Positions 36,801 to 51,800 of a stretch of 64,000 bases of DNA are shown piece by piece. Under the pieces are notes generated by a model. The model was not told where the DNA came from and did not search any database. It saw nothing but the letters and a program-made list of their open reading frames with translations. The translations under genes and the position numbers were made by a program. The DNA comes from Ciona intestinalis (lineage: Eukaryota; Chordata; Ascidiacea; Phlebobranchia; Cionidae): contig NC_020175.2 of the NCBI RefSeq assembly GCF_000224145.3, positions 1,895,231-1,959,230 of the forward strand, read 5' to 3'. Position 1 is the first letter of the stretch. Every line of letters starts with the position of its first letter.

Positions 36801-39800
36801 AAAATTATTAAATAAATCTACATTGGTTTGTAATACCGAGAACAATTTCCAATGGCTAATAGTTTCACAAATTATAACAACTTTTTTTTTAATACGTATC
36901 ATTATAGGAGTAATCACTATCTAGGAATGTGTAATAATTCTGCATTGAAATAGATTAAATTAAAAAATGACAAAAATGATGCATACCCCAGTGAGGGACG
37001 ATGTATGAAAATTCGGCTGTCTGGCGATGAATTAACAAAATGTAATTTCTCGGCATATATCGGGTGCATGTAATCTTCACCAGCTGGGTTGGTCATGAAC
37101 GCTGTGTGTCGATCACGCGTACATTGCTTGTCATCAAAATTAACAAACGTAGTTTCTGTTTAAAAATTATATTTGTAATGTCGTAATACTTGTAATGATA
37201 TTTGTAATGTCGCATGTAAAATGTCATAATTTATTTATAATATAATACTTTTTCTATTATTTTGCCTGGTTAGAAAAATATTTTTAAAAACTTGACTAAA
37301 TAAGCAGAAAATATGAAATATCAGACGGCTGTTATAAGATGCAGATCAACCAGATAAAGCGTGAATATATATTTACACCAAAAACCATGTTGGTGGGATG
37401 AAGTTTGAATAAATAAAAAATTAACTTAATTTAGAAATAACAAACTTGATAAATTATCAACAAACCTGAGATTTCCATTCTTCCACCAAGTGCGGAATAA
37501 CTGATTGAACCATAGTGAGGTTTTTGTGGAGTTGCATTTGGGCCAGACATAAATATTGGCCACAAAACACCAGCTCTACCATCTTTAACTCCTGTCCTAC
37601 TTGTCATTGCAGGCGCTCGTGCAAATCCAACATTTGCTATATAGTCAGTGGTAAATGGTATCAATGTACAATCACCTGATAAAAAATATAAAACAGATTG
37701 AACTAAATGAACGTTAACAAATAGATTGTAATAAATGTTAAACCAAAACCATTCTCTGTATAATCTTGCTCGTTTAACACTTCTTAAAATCATTAACTTC
37801 TTGGTTTTGTAATATCAATCAAAGTTACACAGATGTCATAATGTGCATCATATGTGGTGGCTTCAATCAACTCATGCATGCTTTTAAGCGTCTTCAAAAT
37901 TAGGTGTTTTTTACATTATCTTTTTTGTATAACCACAAAATTGGATAACTTATTAGTGTATTCACTATGGTCCATTGCTGTGGCAAACTGGTTAGAAAAC
38001 TTTTCTCTAGCTAAGAGTTTCCAGGTTTGAGGAATGATGTTGCCACCACTGTGAGTGTTTGTGTCCCTAAGCAAGGCACTTAATGGCAATTGCAATATAC
38101 CACGTGATTTACCAACCTGGTTTTGAAACAGCAACAAATGTGGATTTCTTAACAATGGCATATTTTGCAGCAAATCCGTGAGACTTAGATGCTGGTCTGT
38201 ATGAAATATTAAACAATAAACAACATAAGTAGTAACATTATTGCACAATTTTATCTTTAAAAGTTATAAGTTATTACCAGTTGTAGGTGCTGGACCAGTA
38301 TATAGATTTTATAAACATAACATAACACTTCTTTATGTAAATGTATGAATTTTGGTGAATATATAGTGTTGAATTATCAGTATACAAGGTTTGCCACAAG
38401 TATAAACAGACAAAAAACAGGATAATTTAACATACCCAATAAATAAAGTGCTCAATCCTACTGTTGAATCCGTGATCAATGCATTAACCACCTCAACACT
38501 CCCTCTACCTTGGTAATAGATACCAGCCTCAAATGCTTTGTGCACATTAAAGTTAGTTATTCGCGAACAAGTGAAGAATCCTGAAATATGAAGTTAAATT
38601 GAATCTACACTATTATTTCATAGAATTAAATATTTGAATAAAAAGTAAATAACTAAATATATTTAGAAGTTGGACCTAACTAATACCTAAAAAGCTTTGC
38701 TAACGCAAACAGCAGTAATGGATGTTATGTTGATATAAATAAACTTATTTATTCACACATTGTCGGGCAATAATCATTGTTAATTTGTTATAACACAGTT
38801 TTTCTGTTTTACACACTTCGTTTCTGCTTAGTGACCAAATATGTAACTTGTTTTTTAATGTATAGCTGACAATTGAAACTACCAATAAAGAACTACTTAG
38901 TTGGGGGAACTGTAAATAAGTGTCTTTCCCAAGGACACATACGCTTACAATGGTAATAAGGTTGAGTCAGGAACCCATATTTCTGTGTGCTAAAGGCAGA
39001 CACACCAAGTACTGTGCCATGTCACCATACTATAATATGCAGATCACCAGATAACATGTGATTCGATAATTACAAAACCAACAAAGCCTGGTCTTTATTT
39101 ACGATGGTCAGTTTGTTTTATTTTATGTTTACACTGAAAAACTAGCAGACATATCAATTTTAAGTGTGTAAAATAATGAAAGCCTTGTATGAATAAATAG
39201 ATCCTTTCCACTATTATAAAAGTATTACTATAAATGTTTTAGCAAGTTCATATTACAAATAAGACTGACCATCCTTATTCATCCATATTCCTTGCATAAC
39301 CGCACGTGCTTCATTTGAATCAAGGCCACCATGAACGCTGGGTTGAAATTAAAAAAAAATTAGTCTTACTTTAACCATATGATTATTTTGAAAATTTATA
39401 ATAATCTAATAAATAATACTACTGAACTGCAAAGTTTTCCAACGAAATATTGGTAATTTATATGTTTAAAGTGCTGATAATAAGTGACTTAAGTTCATCT
39501 TTTATTTCTTTGTTAATCATTGTAGATACCAGATTGGATTTATTAAAGCTGCAGTGTTCAGTAGTAGTTTGCTCGTTGACATCTCTATACCAAAAATTCT
39601 GTTCACACTTTCAACAAGTCAAACTAATATTAATCAGTGTGAACCATAGTTCATGCCTTAAGAACCGTTTTAACTAAATAATAACAAAATGCATTTTAAC
39701 TAAATAATAACAAAATGTTTAATTAAAAAATGTATGTGCTAAAAATAATTACATCGATAATGTTCCCTAGTTTGTAGTAAATATCAAATCAGCATTACAA

Positions 39801-42800
39801 TTCCTCAAAATTAAATTGTGACAAATATTGTTGCATTAAACGTATCTCACCTTGCTGTGGAACATTCTTCACCATCTATTCTATAACCAGCTCTTTCTGA
39901 TCCAGCCACCACATTACCAAACATCATTATATTTGTTCCTTCGTTTATCTAGAAGTGTATTATAATTGGGTAAAAAAAAATTTCAACTTATTCATCCACA
40001 CATGCTTAGAAAGAGGTATAGAAAGAAAAAGAAAAATGTGACACGTTACAAACCAGCTTTAGCTTACGAGTTAGGGGTAGTTTTCCTTTTTATGATTCCT
40101 CATTTGAACTGGGTTCAAGTAATTACCATTAAGTGTTTTGTTAAAAAAATAACACACATTCAGAAAATGGTAGAAAGTAGCAACATTAGGTTTTAAACAT
40201 GGTATATTTTATTTCTAGATAACACCTTAATTAAATGTNNNNNNNNNNNNNNNNNNNNNNNNNNNNNNNNNNNNNNNNNNNNNNNNNNAATAAATGTTAA
40301 ACCAAACCATTCTCGGATAATCTTGCTCTTTAACACTTCTTGAAATCAATTAACTTCTTGGTTTGTAATATCAATCAAAGTTACACAGATGTCATAATGT
40401 GCATCATATGTGGTGGCTTCAAACAACCCATGCGTGCTTTTAAGCCCCCCCCAAAATTAGGTGTTTTTTACATTATCTTTTTTTTTTGCACAAAATTGGA
40501 TAACTTATTAATGTAATCACTATGGTCCATCGCTGTGGCAAACTGGTAAGCATGCCTTTCTCTAGCAAAGAGTTTCCAGGTTTGAGAAATGATGTTGCCA
40601 CCACTGTGAGTGTTTGTGTCCCTAAGCTATTGCAATATACCACGCGATTTACCAACCTGGTTTTGAAACAGCAACAAATGTGGATTTCTTAACAATGGCA
40701 TATTTTGCAGCAAATCCGTGAGACTTAGATGCTGGTCTGTATGGAATATTAAACATAAACAACATAAGTAGTGACATTATTGCACAAATTGATCTATAAA
40801 AGTTATAAGATATTACCAGTTGTAGGTGCTGGACCAATATATAGATTTTAAAAACATAACCTAATACTTCTTTATTTTAATAAATTTATTTTTGTAATTA
40901 TATAGTATTGGATTGTTAGGTAATGAGGTTTAGCACTTAAAGTAATACCACGCAAAAACAAATAATTTAACATACCCAATAAATAAAGTGCTCAATCCTA
41001 CTGTTGAATCCGTGATCAATGCATTAACCACCTCAACACTCCCTCTACCTTGGTAATAGATACCAGCCTCAAATGCTTTGTGCACGTTAAAGTTAGTTAT
41101 TCGGGAACAAGTGAAGAATCCTGAAATATGACGTTAAATTGAATCTACACCATTGTTCAATGGAATGAAAAATTTCAATAAAAAGGAAATATTTTTTAAA
41201 GTCACTCCAAATAAGCCAAAAGACGATACAACTAAAATTTAATAAGCTATTATTCATGAATAAATAATTTTTTCCCATAATGCTAAAAATATTACTATAA
41301 CTGTTTTATGAAGTTTATGTTACAAATAATACAAATAAGACTGACCATCCTTATTCATCCATATTCCTTGCATAACCGCACGCGCCTCATTTGAATCAAG
41401 GCCACCATGAACGCTGGGTTGAAATTAAAAAAAAATTAGTCTTACTTTAACCATATGATTATTTTGAAAATTTATAATAATCTAATAAATAATACTACTG
41501 AACTGCAAAGTTTTCCAACGAAATATTGGTAATTTATATGTTTAAAGTGCTGATAATAAGTGACTTAAGTTCATCTTTTATTTCTTTGTTAAATGTTGTA
41601 GATACCAGATTGGATTTCATAAAGCTGCAGTGTTCAGTAGTAGTTTGCTCGCTGACATCTCTATACCAAAAATTCTGTTCACACTTTCAACAAGTCAAAC
41701 TAATATTAATCAGTGTAAACCATAGTTCATGCCTTAAGAACCGTTTTAACTAAATAATAACAAAATGCATTTTAACTAAATAATAACAAAATGCATTTTA
41801 ACTAAATAATAACAAAATGTTTAATTAAAAAATGTATGTGCTAAAAATAATTACATTGATAATGTTCCCTAGTTTGTAGTAAATATCAAATCAGCATTAC
41901 AATTCCTCTAAATTAAATGGTGACAAATATTGTTGCATTGAACATAGCTTTTCTCACCTTGCTGTGGAACATTCTTCACCATCTATTCTATAACCAGCTC
42001 TTTCTGATCCAGCCACCACATTACCAAACATCATTATATTTGTTCCTTCGTTTATCTAGAAGTGTATTATAATTAGGTAAAAAAAAAAAATTTCAACTTA
42101 TTCATCCACACATGCTGAGAAAGAGGTATAGAAAGAAAAATAAAAATGTGACAGATTACAAACCAGCTTTAGCTTACGAGTTAGGGGTAGTTTTCCTTTT
42201 TATGATTCCTCATTTGAACTGGGTTCAAGTAATTACCATTAAGTGTTTTGTTAAAAAAATAACACACATTCAGAAAATGGTAGAAAGTAGCAACATTAGG
42301 TTTTAAACATGGTATATTTTATTTCTAGATAAACACCTTAATTAAATGGTACCAGTTTTTTTTACCATAAATAAGTTAGTTAGTATGATAAAGACGTCAT
42401 CTTTGTTTTGTCGCCATATCATGTCTTTCGTATAAAATATTTCTGAATCTTTGCTACCGTAATCGAAGAGACAAATAAAGTAATTAGTATTAAATTACCA
42501 TTACCTCAATTGCTGCTTTCCACAAAACAATATCGATTTCATTTCTATCTTGGTAAACAGACCTTGTTCGACAAATTGCAGCCAGATTTTTTTCAATTCT
42601 GTCGAATTAAAACAAAAATGGTTGAAAATCAATTGATATGCCTTTCCTATCTAGCCTTAGTTCCATAGTTTCACTGGTTTTACTAATATGTGATTTTTCA
42701 GCCATAGAACAACATTGTATCAGTTCAAACCCGATTTTAAGATTTAATAGTAACAGTAATTGTTGAACGCTTTGTAGGGATGTCAGAATACTGTAGATTT

Positions 42801-45800
42801 ATACGAAAACAGTTTATATTTATAATTTTGTAGGGATGCATAAAAATAAGCATTTTTTCCCACCTTACTATACTGTTTCTTACAAAGTAATATTGCCAAT
42901 AAAAAATTATGAAAAAAAGTTTGCTGTTTTGTTTAATGGGATAATTCAAATTAAACAACCTAAACAAAGATTATCAATTTAATATATAAAAAAGAAGAAA
43001 ACTTAAAATAAGGGCGTATTTAAAGTTAGATATCATCTAAAAAATATCAAATAAAAGATTATAAACCTGTGATTTTCTCCTTCTACTTTAATAGCAGGCC
43101 CCACTGTATGATGAATGACATTGTTTGTGATAGGAACTCCTTTTGCACCAAACACACCAATGGCGCTGTTGAAACCATGGTGGAATGAATTGCGTCGAAC
43201 GTAACTTGGTTTAAACTCATTGTCCACCGTACCTGGAAACACCAACAAATATATAAAAACAAAATAGAAAGTGTTGCACCCAATGCAGTTGAGTCAAAAA
43301 AATCTAAAACAGCTCCACAAATTTGAAGATTTACTCGGATAAAGAAAACAAGATAGCTTTATCGTATTTATTGTATTTATATTAAAACTACAATTAAAAT
43401 ATTATACAGAAATTATAAAAGTTTAAATAGGGGAAAAAATAAAACCAAATTCGCACCCTCATTTAATAATGATTGTGTAAAGGGAACTAAACTAAATTAA
43501 AATATAAAGTTAAAGAAACAAACCTGTTCTAAGAAAAGCGAGTGAAAACCTGGGATCATAGTTATCGATATGTCCCTCCTGCCCGGTGTGGTAGAATTCA
43601 ACATCTTCAATTCGTGCAAACCCTCTGCAATACAGAAATTATAAATTAATGATTTTAAAACAAGAAGTTTGGGGTAAATGGTAAAATGTAATATGCAATT
43701 TTAATTTATAGTAGTTTAAAAATTTTTGCTTACACCCAAACACAAAACTTTAGATATAGCAAAATAGAAACGATGCCTAGTTTGCACAGGGTATAAAATC
43801 TTAGATGTTTCATCACGCTAAATTAGTTTAAATGACGTCGTCAAGTATTTAAATCTGATTTGTCTAATCTGTATAGTTTAGACCTCTATCTCTATAGCGC
43901 ATGGAAAAAATTAGACACTACTTTCATATAACAAGTAATATATCTATAAACCAAACTTTAGATAAATATTAAAATAAATGAAAAGTTAACCTGAACTCTG
44001 TCCCAGTTCTGTTTTGATACGTTCCAACCAACAACCTTGCACCAAATGATTCTTTATAAAGATTGTTGTAATCTTGTCCAATTATTTTAATATTACGAGA
44101 TAATAAACCAACTTCAGCATTTAACTTGTAAGTATTTGACGCACCAGCGTGGTTTGTGTACGAGACACTGTATGCTAAAGGTTAAACAAAAATTTTTAAA
44201 ATTTAAGTTAATAAACACGATTTGGCTGAACACGACATTAGTTATTATAATTTAATTAATTCTGTTTGCTCAATGTACACTAATTTATTTTTAGAGAGTG
44301 ATGATGCTGTTTTAGGCGAAATATATATCTCAGAATAAAATTCATTAGACTGGATATTATAGCGTTTTTACAAAAATGTTAAAATCTTTTTGTTATTGTT
44401 TTGATCCAATTTTTTTTTAAATGTACTGCATGCATTTTAAAATATAAAAATCTTGTAAATAGTTTTAAAAGTATATAATATTAATATGAAATATTTATTT
44501 ATGACAACTTTGAAAGTGTTTTACGTTTATATTGAAATTTTAAACAGCATTACAAATATGCACATATGTCATGTAATATATTTACCAAGATGAGTGAATT
44601 TGAGTGTTGTGTTGAGTGTTAAAGTGAGTTTATCAGATGAAATGGATTGTATTTTAAATGTTTCAGTTTCCCAAGGATCAAAACTTGTTGATGTCACCAT
44701 GATTTCTTCTCCTAAAAATAAAAGAATGAATGTAGAAAATAGTCAACTTAATATAAATAAAAAAAATATTGGTTAAAAATTAAAAAAGGACAAATGGATA
44801 ATCGCTAACAGTTTGGACAATAAAACAGTACAGAGAAAATATATGAACATACAAGAAAAAAGAATGTCCACTAATTTAGTTCCAACTATTTCAAGAAGCG
44901 GAAAAAACTTCTTAAGCTAAAATGAAAATTTATGAGATCACCCAAAATGTTCGATTTTACAACACTATATAACACATGTCTAAACTTTTTCAAAACACTT
45001 TGCTAATCAGTGTAAAAGCACATTGAAACTCATTTTGTGGCCATTATTTTCAAGATACTCCAAGCTTTAACAGCAAAGTGAGTTTGAACGTACCAGCCTC
45101 CCATTCCACAGCTTGGGACAACACAACTGTAGAATCTCCAGCATTTGCTGCTTGAGCAAGTTTTGTCCACACCACATCCCTACGTCTGCCATGCAAATCC
45201 AATCCACCAAATACTCCTGTGAAAAGATACAAGTTACTATACTTGGCATGTCTTTTGGTTCACTTATTTATAAAAGTACCAACACAGCTTAACATAAACT
45301 TTGTTTACCCATACAAATACAATAAGAAAATTGCTGATCCTAAAAATCATACTATTAACGATTATGTACACCAGGGAAGTGGTTCCCAAACTTTTCATGC
45401 TCTCTGTAGTTAATGTGATTTAAATATTACTAACGACATTCACTAAAAGATCAATTGCAACTGTTTGGTGTGAAACTAGTCAGTTGCTTACCACCTGGGA
45501 GACCTTCACATAATACTTGTGGTATCCATACCATAATTTGGGAACCACTGCACTAAGGTGTACAGTGATATATCTTTCAAAACAATCCAAAACAGCTTAA
45601 CTATTGTATTGGAAAAACTTACCTATAGCCTTTGCACCCATGTTTATCTGAGCAGAAGGTTTATACTCCGGTGTATTAACATCACCTTTCAATATTATGT
45701 TAGCTTCTCCAACAAACTTGTCATCTTCCCAACCAATAATTAGACGACCCTAATAAAACAACATGACAACTTATTAAATGACACTGATTTCTCTTTACAT

Positions 45801-48800
45801 GGCAAGGTATCAAAGTTTCTATAACATGGGTGTTATGTTTCACAAACTACCCTTATGAGTTACTTCATTTGTTACTTGGTGGAGGAATATTTAATATTTT
45901 TTAATTTGCATGATAACCAATAAAAGACTTAATTTGTATATGTATGACAACCTATAATAAACTACTGAGCTTAGACCAGTGCCTTTTTGTGCGTTTTGTC
46001 CAACGACAGACACAACCACAATAATGACAGCAACGAGCCTTGACCCGGTATCTGGCGTGAAGTAAGAAATACATCATAGACGAGATAATTAACTTACAGT
46101 TATAATAATATGAGTTGCTTGAAGAGTAAATTTCTTATAAGTCCCGTCTGCTTTTTGATTTCCATCTAATTCCAATGTTCCTTCAATCCACAACTCAGTC
46201 ATATCAGGGAAGTCAATGTCAGCAACCATCCATACACCTGTAATGTATCTTAGTTGTACAGAACGTTGTGAAAATCGAAAATCATTTTCTTAGACAACTA
46301 AACATAATATTGCTTGTTAAAACAATCTCACATTTTTTTGATATCCATAAGTTTAGTTTTATTCTAAATAAAATACTTTTTTAAAAACCTGTTTTAATTT
46401 TAATTTTGGCTCCATTCTTGGGAAGAGAATAACTTCCTCCACCATCGTTTCCCCCCCAACCCTCATCTGCATCACGCCACGATTCAACGTTTGACCAGAA
46501 CACGGCATCAGATGGTCGCTCACGTTTAAGGTCAACGGTGTTTGATCCTGTTCCTTTCGGAATAATACAATCCTAAACACAGAATATTATTTTGTGAAGC
46601 TTAAGGTTTTGCTTAGTAATAATGGTAACTTACTTTATAAAAACATCTATAGGAGTCAAATAAAACACTTCTGTCCTTTGCATTGGGAGATGCTGATCTC
46701 TTCTTTCTACTAACTGCATCACTACCAGATACTGAAAAAAAATATTATTGTAAATCTAACAAGTTACACTTACTTTATTGAAGTCAAACTGTCTTTTATA
46801 AACAATAAAAAAATTACATTTGATAATGACACTTCTACAAGAATGAATGAATATATGTAGCTTATTTACTCTCGTGTGGTGGGGCATCGACTGTCGTTAA
46901 ACGCAGTGTTCTGTTTCATACACCTCATGCCAGCTTACAAGTTACTATGTAAGTAACTTTGTGGATGAATATTTGTTTTTGAATTTTTTCCAAACAAAGT
47001 TCATTAATATTAAAAACATAAACAAATTAATAAACAGTTTCAATGCTTTGTACATTGTGTGTCGCTGGTAACTACTACAGCTAACTTTTTTATCCCAAAA
47101 TAAAAACAAAACATACTTTCCATTTAAAACAACCTCACTCACCAACGTAAAATAATTCTTTTTCATTTGCATCGAAGAAAAAATCTCCATTTTTGTTTGC
47201 CGCACAAGTTACCATGGAAGTTGAACCATTTCGTGCGAGGCCTTTGTAGACTTGAACACGATCTGGCTTTTGTGTAAGCTTATGTGACATGATCACGCAA
47301 TCTGATGTCTGGAACACAATAATACTTTAAATTAAAACCCTTTTTTTTTCATTTTATTTTTTGAAAATAGGTGGGTTTTGCCATTTATTATTGCACGATT
47401 GTTAATAAAAGAGTAAAAAACCCTGTTACAAGTTCCTGAGTACATATATGATAAAATCCATAATTGCAGAATGTCAATTATGATGTAATAATATTTAGAT
47501 ATCACAACTTGAACTGTGAATGCTTTAGCAATCACAGAGAAGTTTTGCTGTTGAATAATCTCGATAGATCTCACTAATACCTGCTGTCGTTTTTGTAATA
47601 AAACTGTTTTTATACCTCAAGGCAGGCAAATTACAGTGACGAAGTATGTTTTCGTGCACATTTAGAGTTAATTTTCGGCATGAACTTTTTTTGAAACAAC
47701 AAATATACAACTGGCAGCAGAGAAATAAACATAAACAATGCTTCTCTGGTGATACCCAAGTAACAATTTATTTCAAAGTGATTGTTCTACATGTCACCAG
47801 CTATAGTGATATCCCAAAGAAGGGGGCCTATGTATAAGTCTATCGTTGGGCCTTCTTTATATAAATCGCCACTAGTCATGCTAAATACTTCTCAGAAGGA
47901 TTTCAATAAATCAATGCAAATGCAATATGAAAAGAAAAATATTGGAATAAATTCGAAATTACCTCAAAACTATAGAAACCAGCTTTATATGAGATATTTG
48001 ATATGTGCTGTGCGTCCACAAACGTCCAAACATAACTTTCACCAGTGATCACGGTTGCTGTCCATCCCAGTTTATGGGTCATTCCCTTTTTCCTGAATTT
48101 AAACAGAAATTTTGTTATGAATGTTTGTTTAATTATTTTGGTTATGTGTTATGCAAGGGTAGCATTGCTCACTATATGTGATGACATTATATACACCTCG
48201 TGTCCCCTTGCAAGTTACAAACTAAGAACTTTGTTTAATGTATGATTGACTGTTTGAATATTGATTACCATTGATGACTAAGTTGGATCGTTTTCTATTA
48301 GTTGTATTACCTGAGGACAAACACCCTCAATGGTAACAATAAAACAATTTGTTTGATTTCAATAAAACATCCAAGTCATCAAAAATTATGAAAAAATTTA
48401 CAAATTTATTGCAGTTATTAAACAAGACTTTTAAAAGAAGATACATCGCGACATTACTTGAATGGAATAGTTGTGGTTCCATATGAAGTAGTTAAATTGA
48501 CATCTTTTGCTTCAAGTGACGATGGTAGCGGTTTGTTCCAAGCTAGTCGATGGAACTTTAAGTTACCGGGACATACACTTCCTATGAAAACAAGGTGAGA
48601 TTGTTAAGGCCTATAAAAGTATTTACAGGTTACTGGGTAGGAGGTTTTGGTCTTAAAGCAATTTGTTTGGGTTTGAAATAATTAATGTAACACTTAATAC
48701 GGAAATGGTATATAAAACAATACGTAAAAATCACTTGCACTACCATAATCATATTTAAATGCAACTTGCTTTATCCTCGCCTGGTCGGAAAATGACAGTC

Positions 48801-51800
48801 GTTTTAAGTTGTCACACAGGTGTTCTATTTTATACACCTCGTGCCAGCTTATAAGGTACCATGTATGTAACTTAGAAGCTGATTATTCTTTTATGTATAT
48901 GGGTAATAGTTTGGACAACCCATTTATAACCACCGGGTTGGATCAATTGCCGCTAACTCTCATGCCCATCATTTAAAGCTTTGTGAAGCAAATTTCCAGC
49001 GTCGTGGCACAATTGGTTAACGCATCTTTCCGCTAAGCGTCAAGGACACAGACCCGCAATGATAGCAGCGACAAGCCTTGAACCCACCACCCCTGGGTGA
49101 GTGGCCGATGCGCTAACCAACTGTGCCATGAAGCTGGAAATTTGCTTTACAAAGTTTTAAATGATTTATTTGTATACAGCTTAATGAAATATAACTCAAA
49201 CATTAGTAAAGCTAACCCTTAAATCCAACACTAAACGATGCGCTCTCCACACATGAAGGAGGTAATGATGGATTGCTTGGTGTGATAACCTTAGGTTGGT
49301 TTGTCTCCGTAACACTTCCATCCAAATCATAGATTACCATTTCATGAGCCCATCTGTTTCAGTAAATGTTAATTCATTGTCATCATTTATCCTTATGTGG
49401 TAAGGCAACTTTAGAGTTTTAACCTAGTTGTTTTATTGTGTATTATGTGCAGTGGTTTAATTTAAGTGTGCAACTTTGTGAGTCATTGTTTGGCTGCCAA
49501 TTGGACAAACCATAAATGACCATTGAGTTATAACAATCACTCATCACTGTTACTGTTTTACCCAAAGACACACATGGTGATAATGATAAAAGTTTTAAAC
49601 TCTGAACCTATAATTAAAAAGCTTGCCAACCACTGTGCTGTGACGTTATTTTAATAAAATTTGTAACAATAGCAGTTCTAACCGAAATCTGGCTTTGTTT
49701 GGACTGTTCAAATATTTTATGCCACTCATTTTGTAAGGATAACCGCCACAAAAACTTGCACAGGTTCCTGTAATTGTTGTTCCTGTAAAGAAAATCTTTA
49801 TTCAAAAACTGCTGTTCTTTTTATACCTACTTCATGAACACACAAAATTTATCTTCTTTTAACAGTCATGATGTTAAACAAATGTCTTTATTTGTTCATT
49901 TATTTTATCTTCATTATGTAATAACAACTCTCCAATCTCTTACAGAGTTCATATATACACAGAAGTTATTTTATCGACATAGAAATCTTCCAGGGCAACA
50001 AAATGGGGCTAACATTGTAGATTGTTTACTCTAGCACCAATCACAGTTTAATTGTACCAGACAAAAACTTCAAGTCCTTTTAGGTTTTAACAAATCTACA
50101 CAACTAGATGACAATTTTTCTCTTTAATCTCCGCCAATTTATGGTATATCTGTAATCAAATTAACCGGTTTTCTGTGCGCTACGCGATTTCTATTAGCGA
50201 AATACTTCTTTTTTATATAAGGACTCTGACCTATTATGTATGTTAATTCATATGACCTCTGTTATTGTAACAAAGGAACAAATTTTAAAAAATCTTGTGA
50301 CATGTTATTTTTATTTGGAAAGATAGAGTTTACCTGCGAATACTGCTGTGTTTTGATCAAAGTTTATAAAGGTAACATTATGTACACCAAATGCTTCGGA
50401 ATAAGGCAGAACTACACCACTGTGAGTTTTTTCACCTAAAATTCAATATTTTTAATTTTCTACATTTGTATTTATTTTTAGTTGCAGAAAAAGCTTAAAT
50501 ACACTAAGAAGTATTTGTGAATCTAACTAGAAAAAAAATGCAATTCATCTGGGATATATATATATATATATGTTGAATGTATGAATGAATGAATTCATAT
50601 ATATGTTAAATCAATTAGCATAAACAACTATTAATAGGTATTCCTACAATACAGGTATATCCAGTACAAATGTCATACACTTTATATTAAATTTTTAACA
50701 CAGAAAATAATATATTTACCAGATTTAGAGACAAGTCCACGTGCAATTATTTTGCTGTTGTAAAGTCCAGCTTGTCCCCACTTAACGTTTTTATCTCCAA
50801 TTTGTTTTACTTCTAATCCTGCTTTTTCATTATTAACCATCAATGCATTGTGAAACTAAAACAATGTAATATTAGAGAANGTTATTTTGGTACAAAACTT
50901 TGGGATGATAATTGCTTGTATAATTATTTGCATCAACAGTTTATATAAGATAACTAATTGATTATTGTTAAGGTTACTATTTACATATTTTTTTAATCTA
51001 TGGGTGAAGTCCTTGTCAAGGACCTGGGATTTAGGCCAGCTTTGGCCCATTACCCCAACACCCAGAAAGCCCATTTAAGTTCTTCTTGCGAGCGGTGCCG
51101 CGACACCGCATCGCAGTTAGACGCGTAATATTGGCACCAATTTTTATCCTCGTGTGCTTACGAGTTACCATACTTTTCAACTTTGTGTATGATTTTTATT
51201 TGATATGGCTTACAAAATTGGACAAACCATTAAAGACCACTGAGTTGGAGCAATGTCCGTTAAGTGTCTTGCCCAAGGACACATACGCCGATCAGTTTTA
51301 AAATCGCCAATCGCCATCAAGCATCGAACCGGAGACACTTTGGTTTCGATGCAGGCGTCTAAACCACTGAGCCACGGGCGCCAGTATTTACAAATTACAT
51401 TCAGCCGCATTATACAACAGCTGAACTTTGTTTTGAAGTATAAATGTGAGTAAATACAAAGTTCACGATACTTTAGTTAAAAACCCTGTTAACGGGAATA
51501 GAGTGCGAAATATAGGCATTTTTTCAGGAGAGCTTTATTAGAATAAATTATGCTCACACTAACATTATATATAATGTAAATTAACTGACCCTGATAGCTC
51601 CTGCATTTACCAACTCAGCTCCTTTCTCACAGTTCCATACAAGCATCGAACCAATATCTGCTGGTTCCGGTTCATTATTCCAACATGAACCAGCTTTCTT
51701 TGGATACCACACCTAAAGTAAAGCTGATGTTACTGTTTTCCAAGGTCGAAAAATATAAGACATAAATTGGATTCCATGAAGATTTGTTTCAATAAATGCT

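Noticed and set aside
39450..42306. Paired open frames repeated at 39450/41526 and 39966/42112
   Set aside because: They are intronic sequence seen twice only because the block is duplicated; they are antisense to the fibrocystin-L gene and have no features.
37730..42345. A true tandem exon duplication lengthening the beta-helix
   Set aside because: Block length is not a multiple of three and the phases clash; silent-only differences and the gap fit alleles better.
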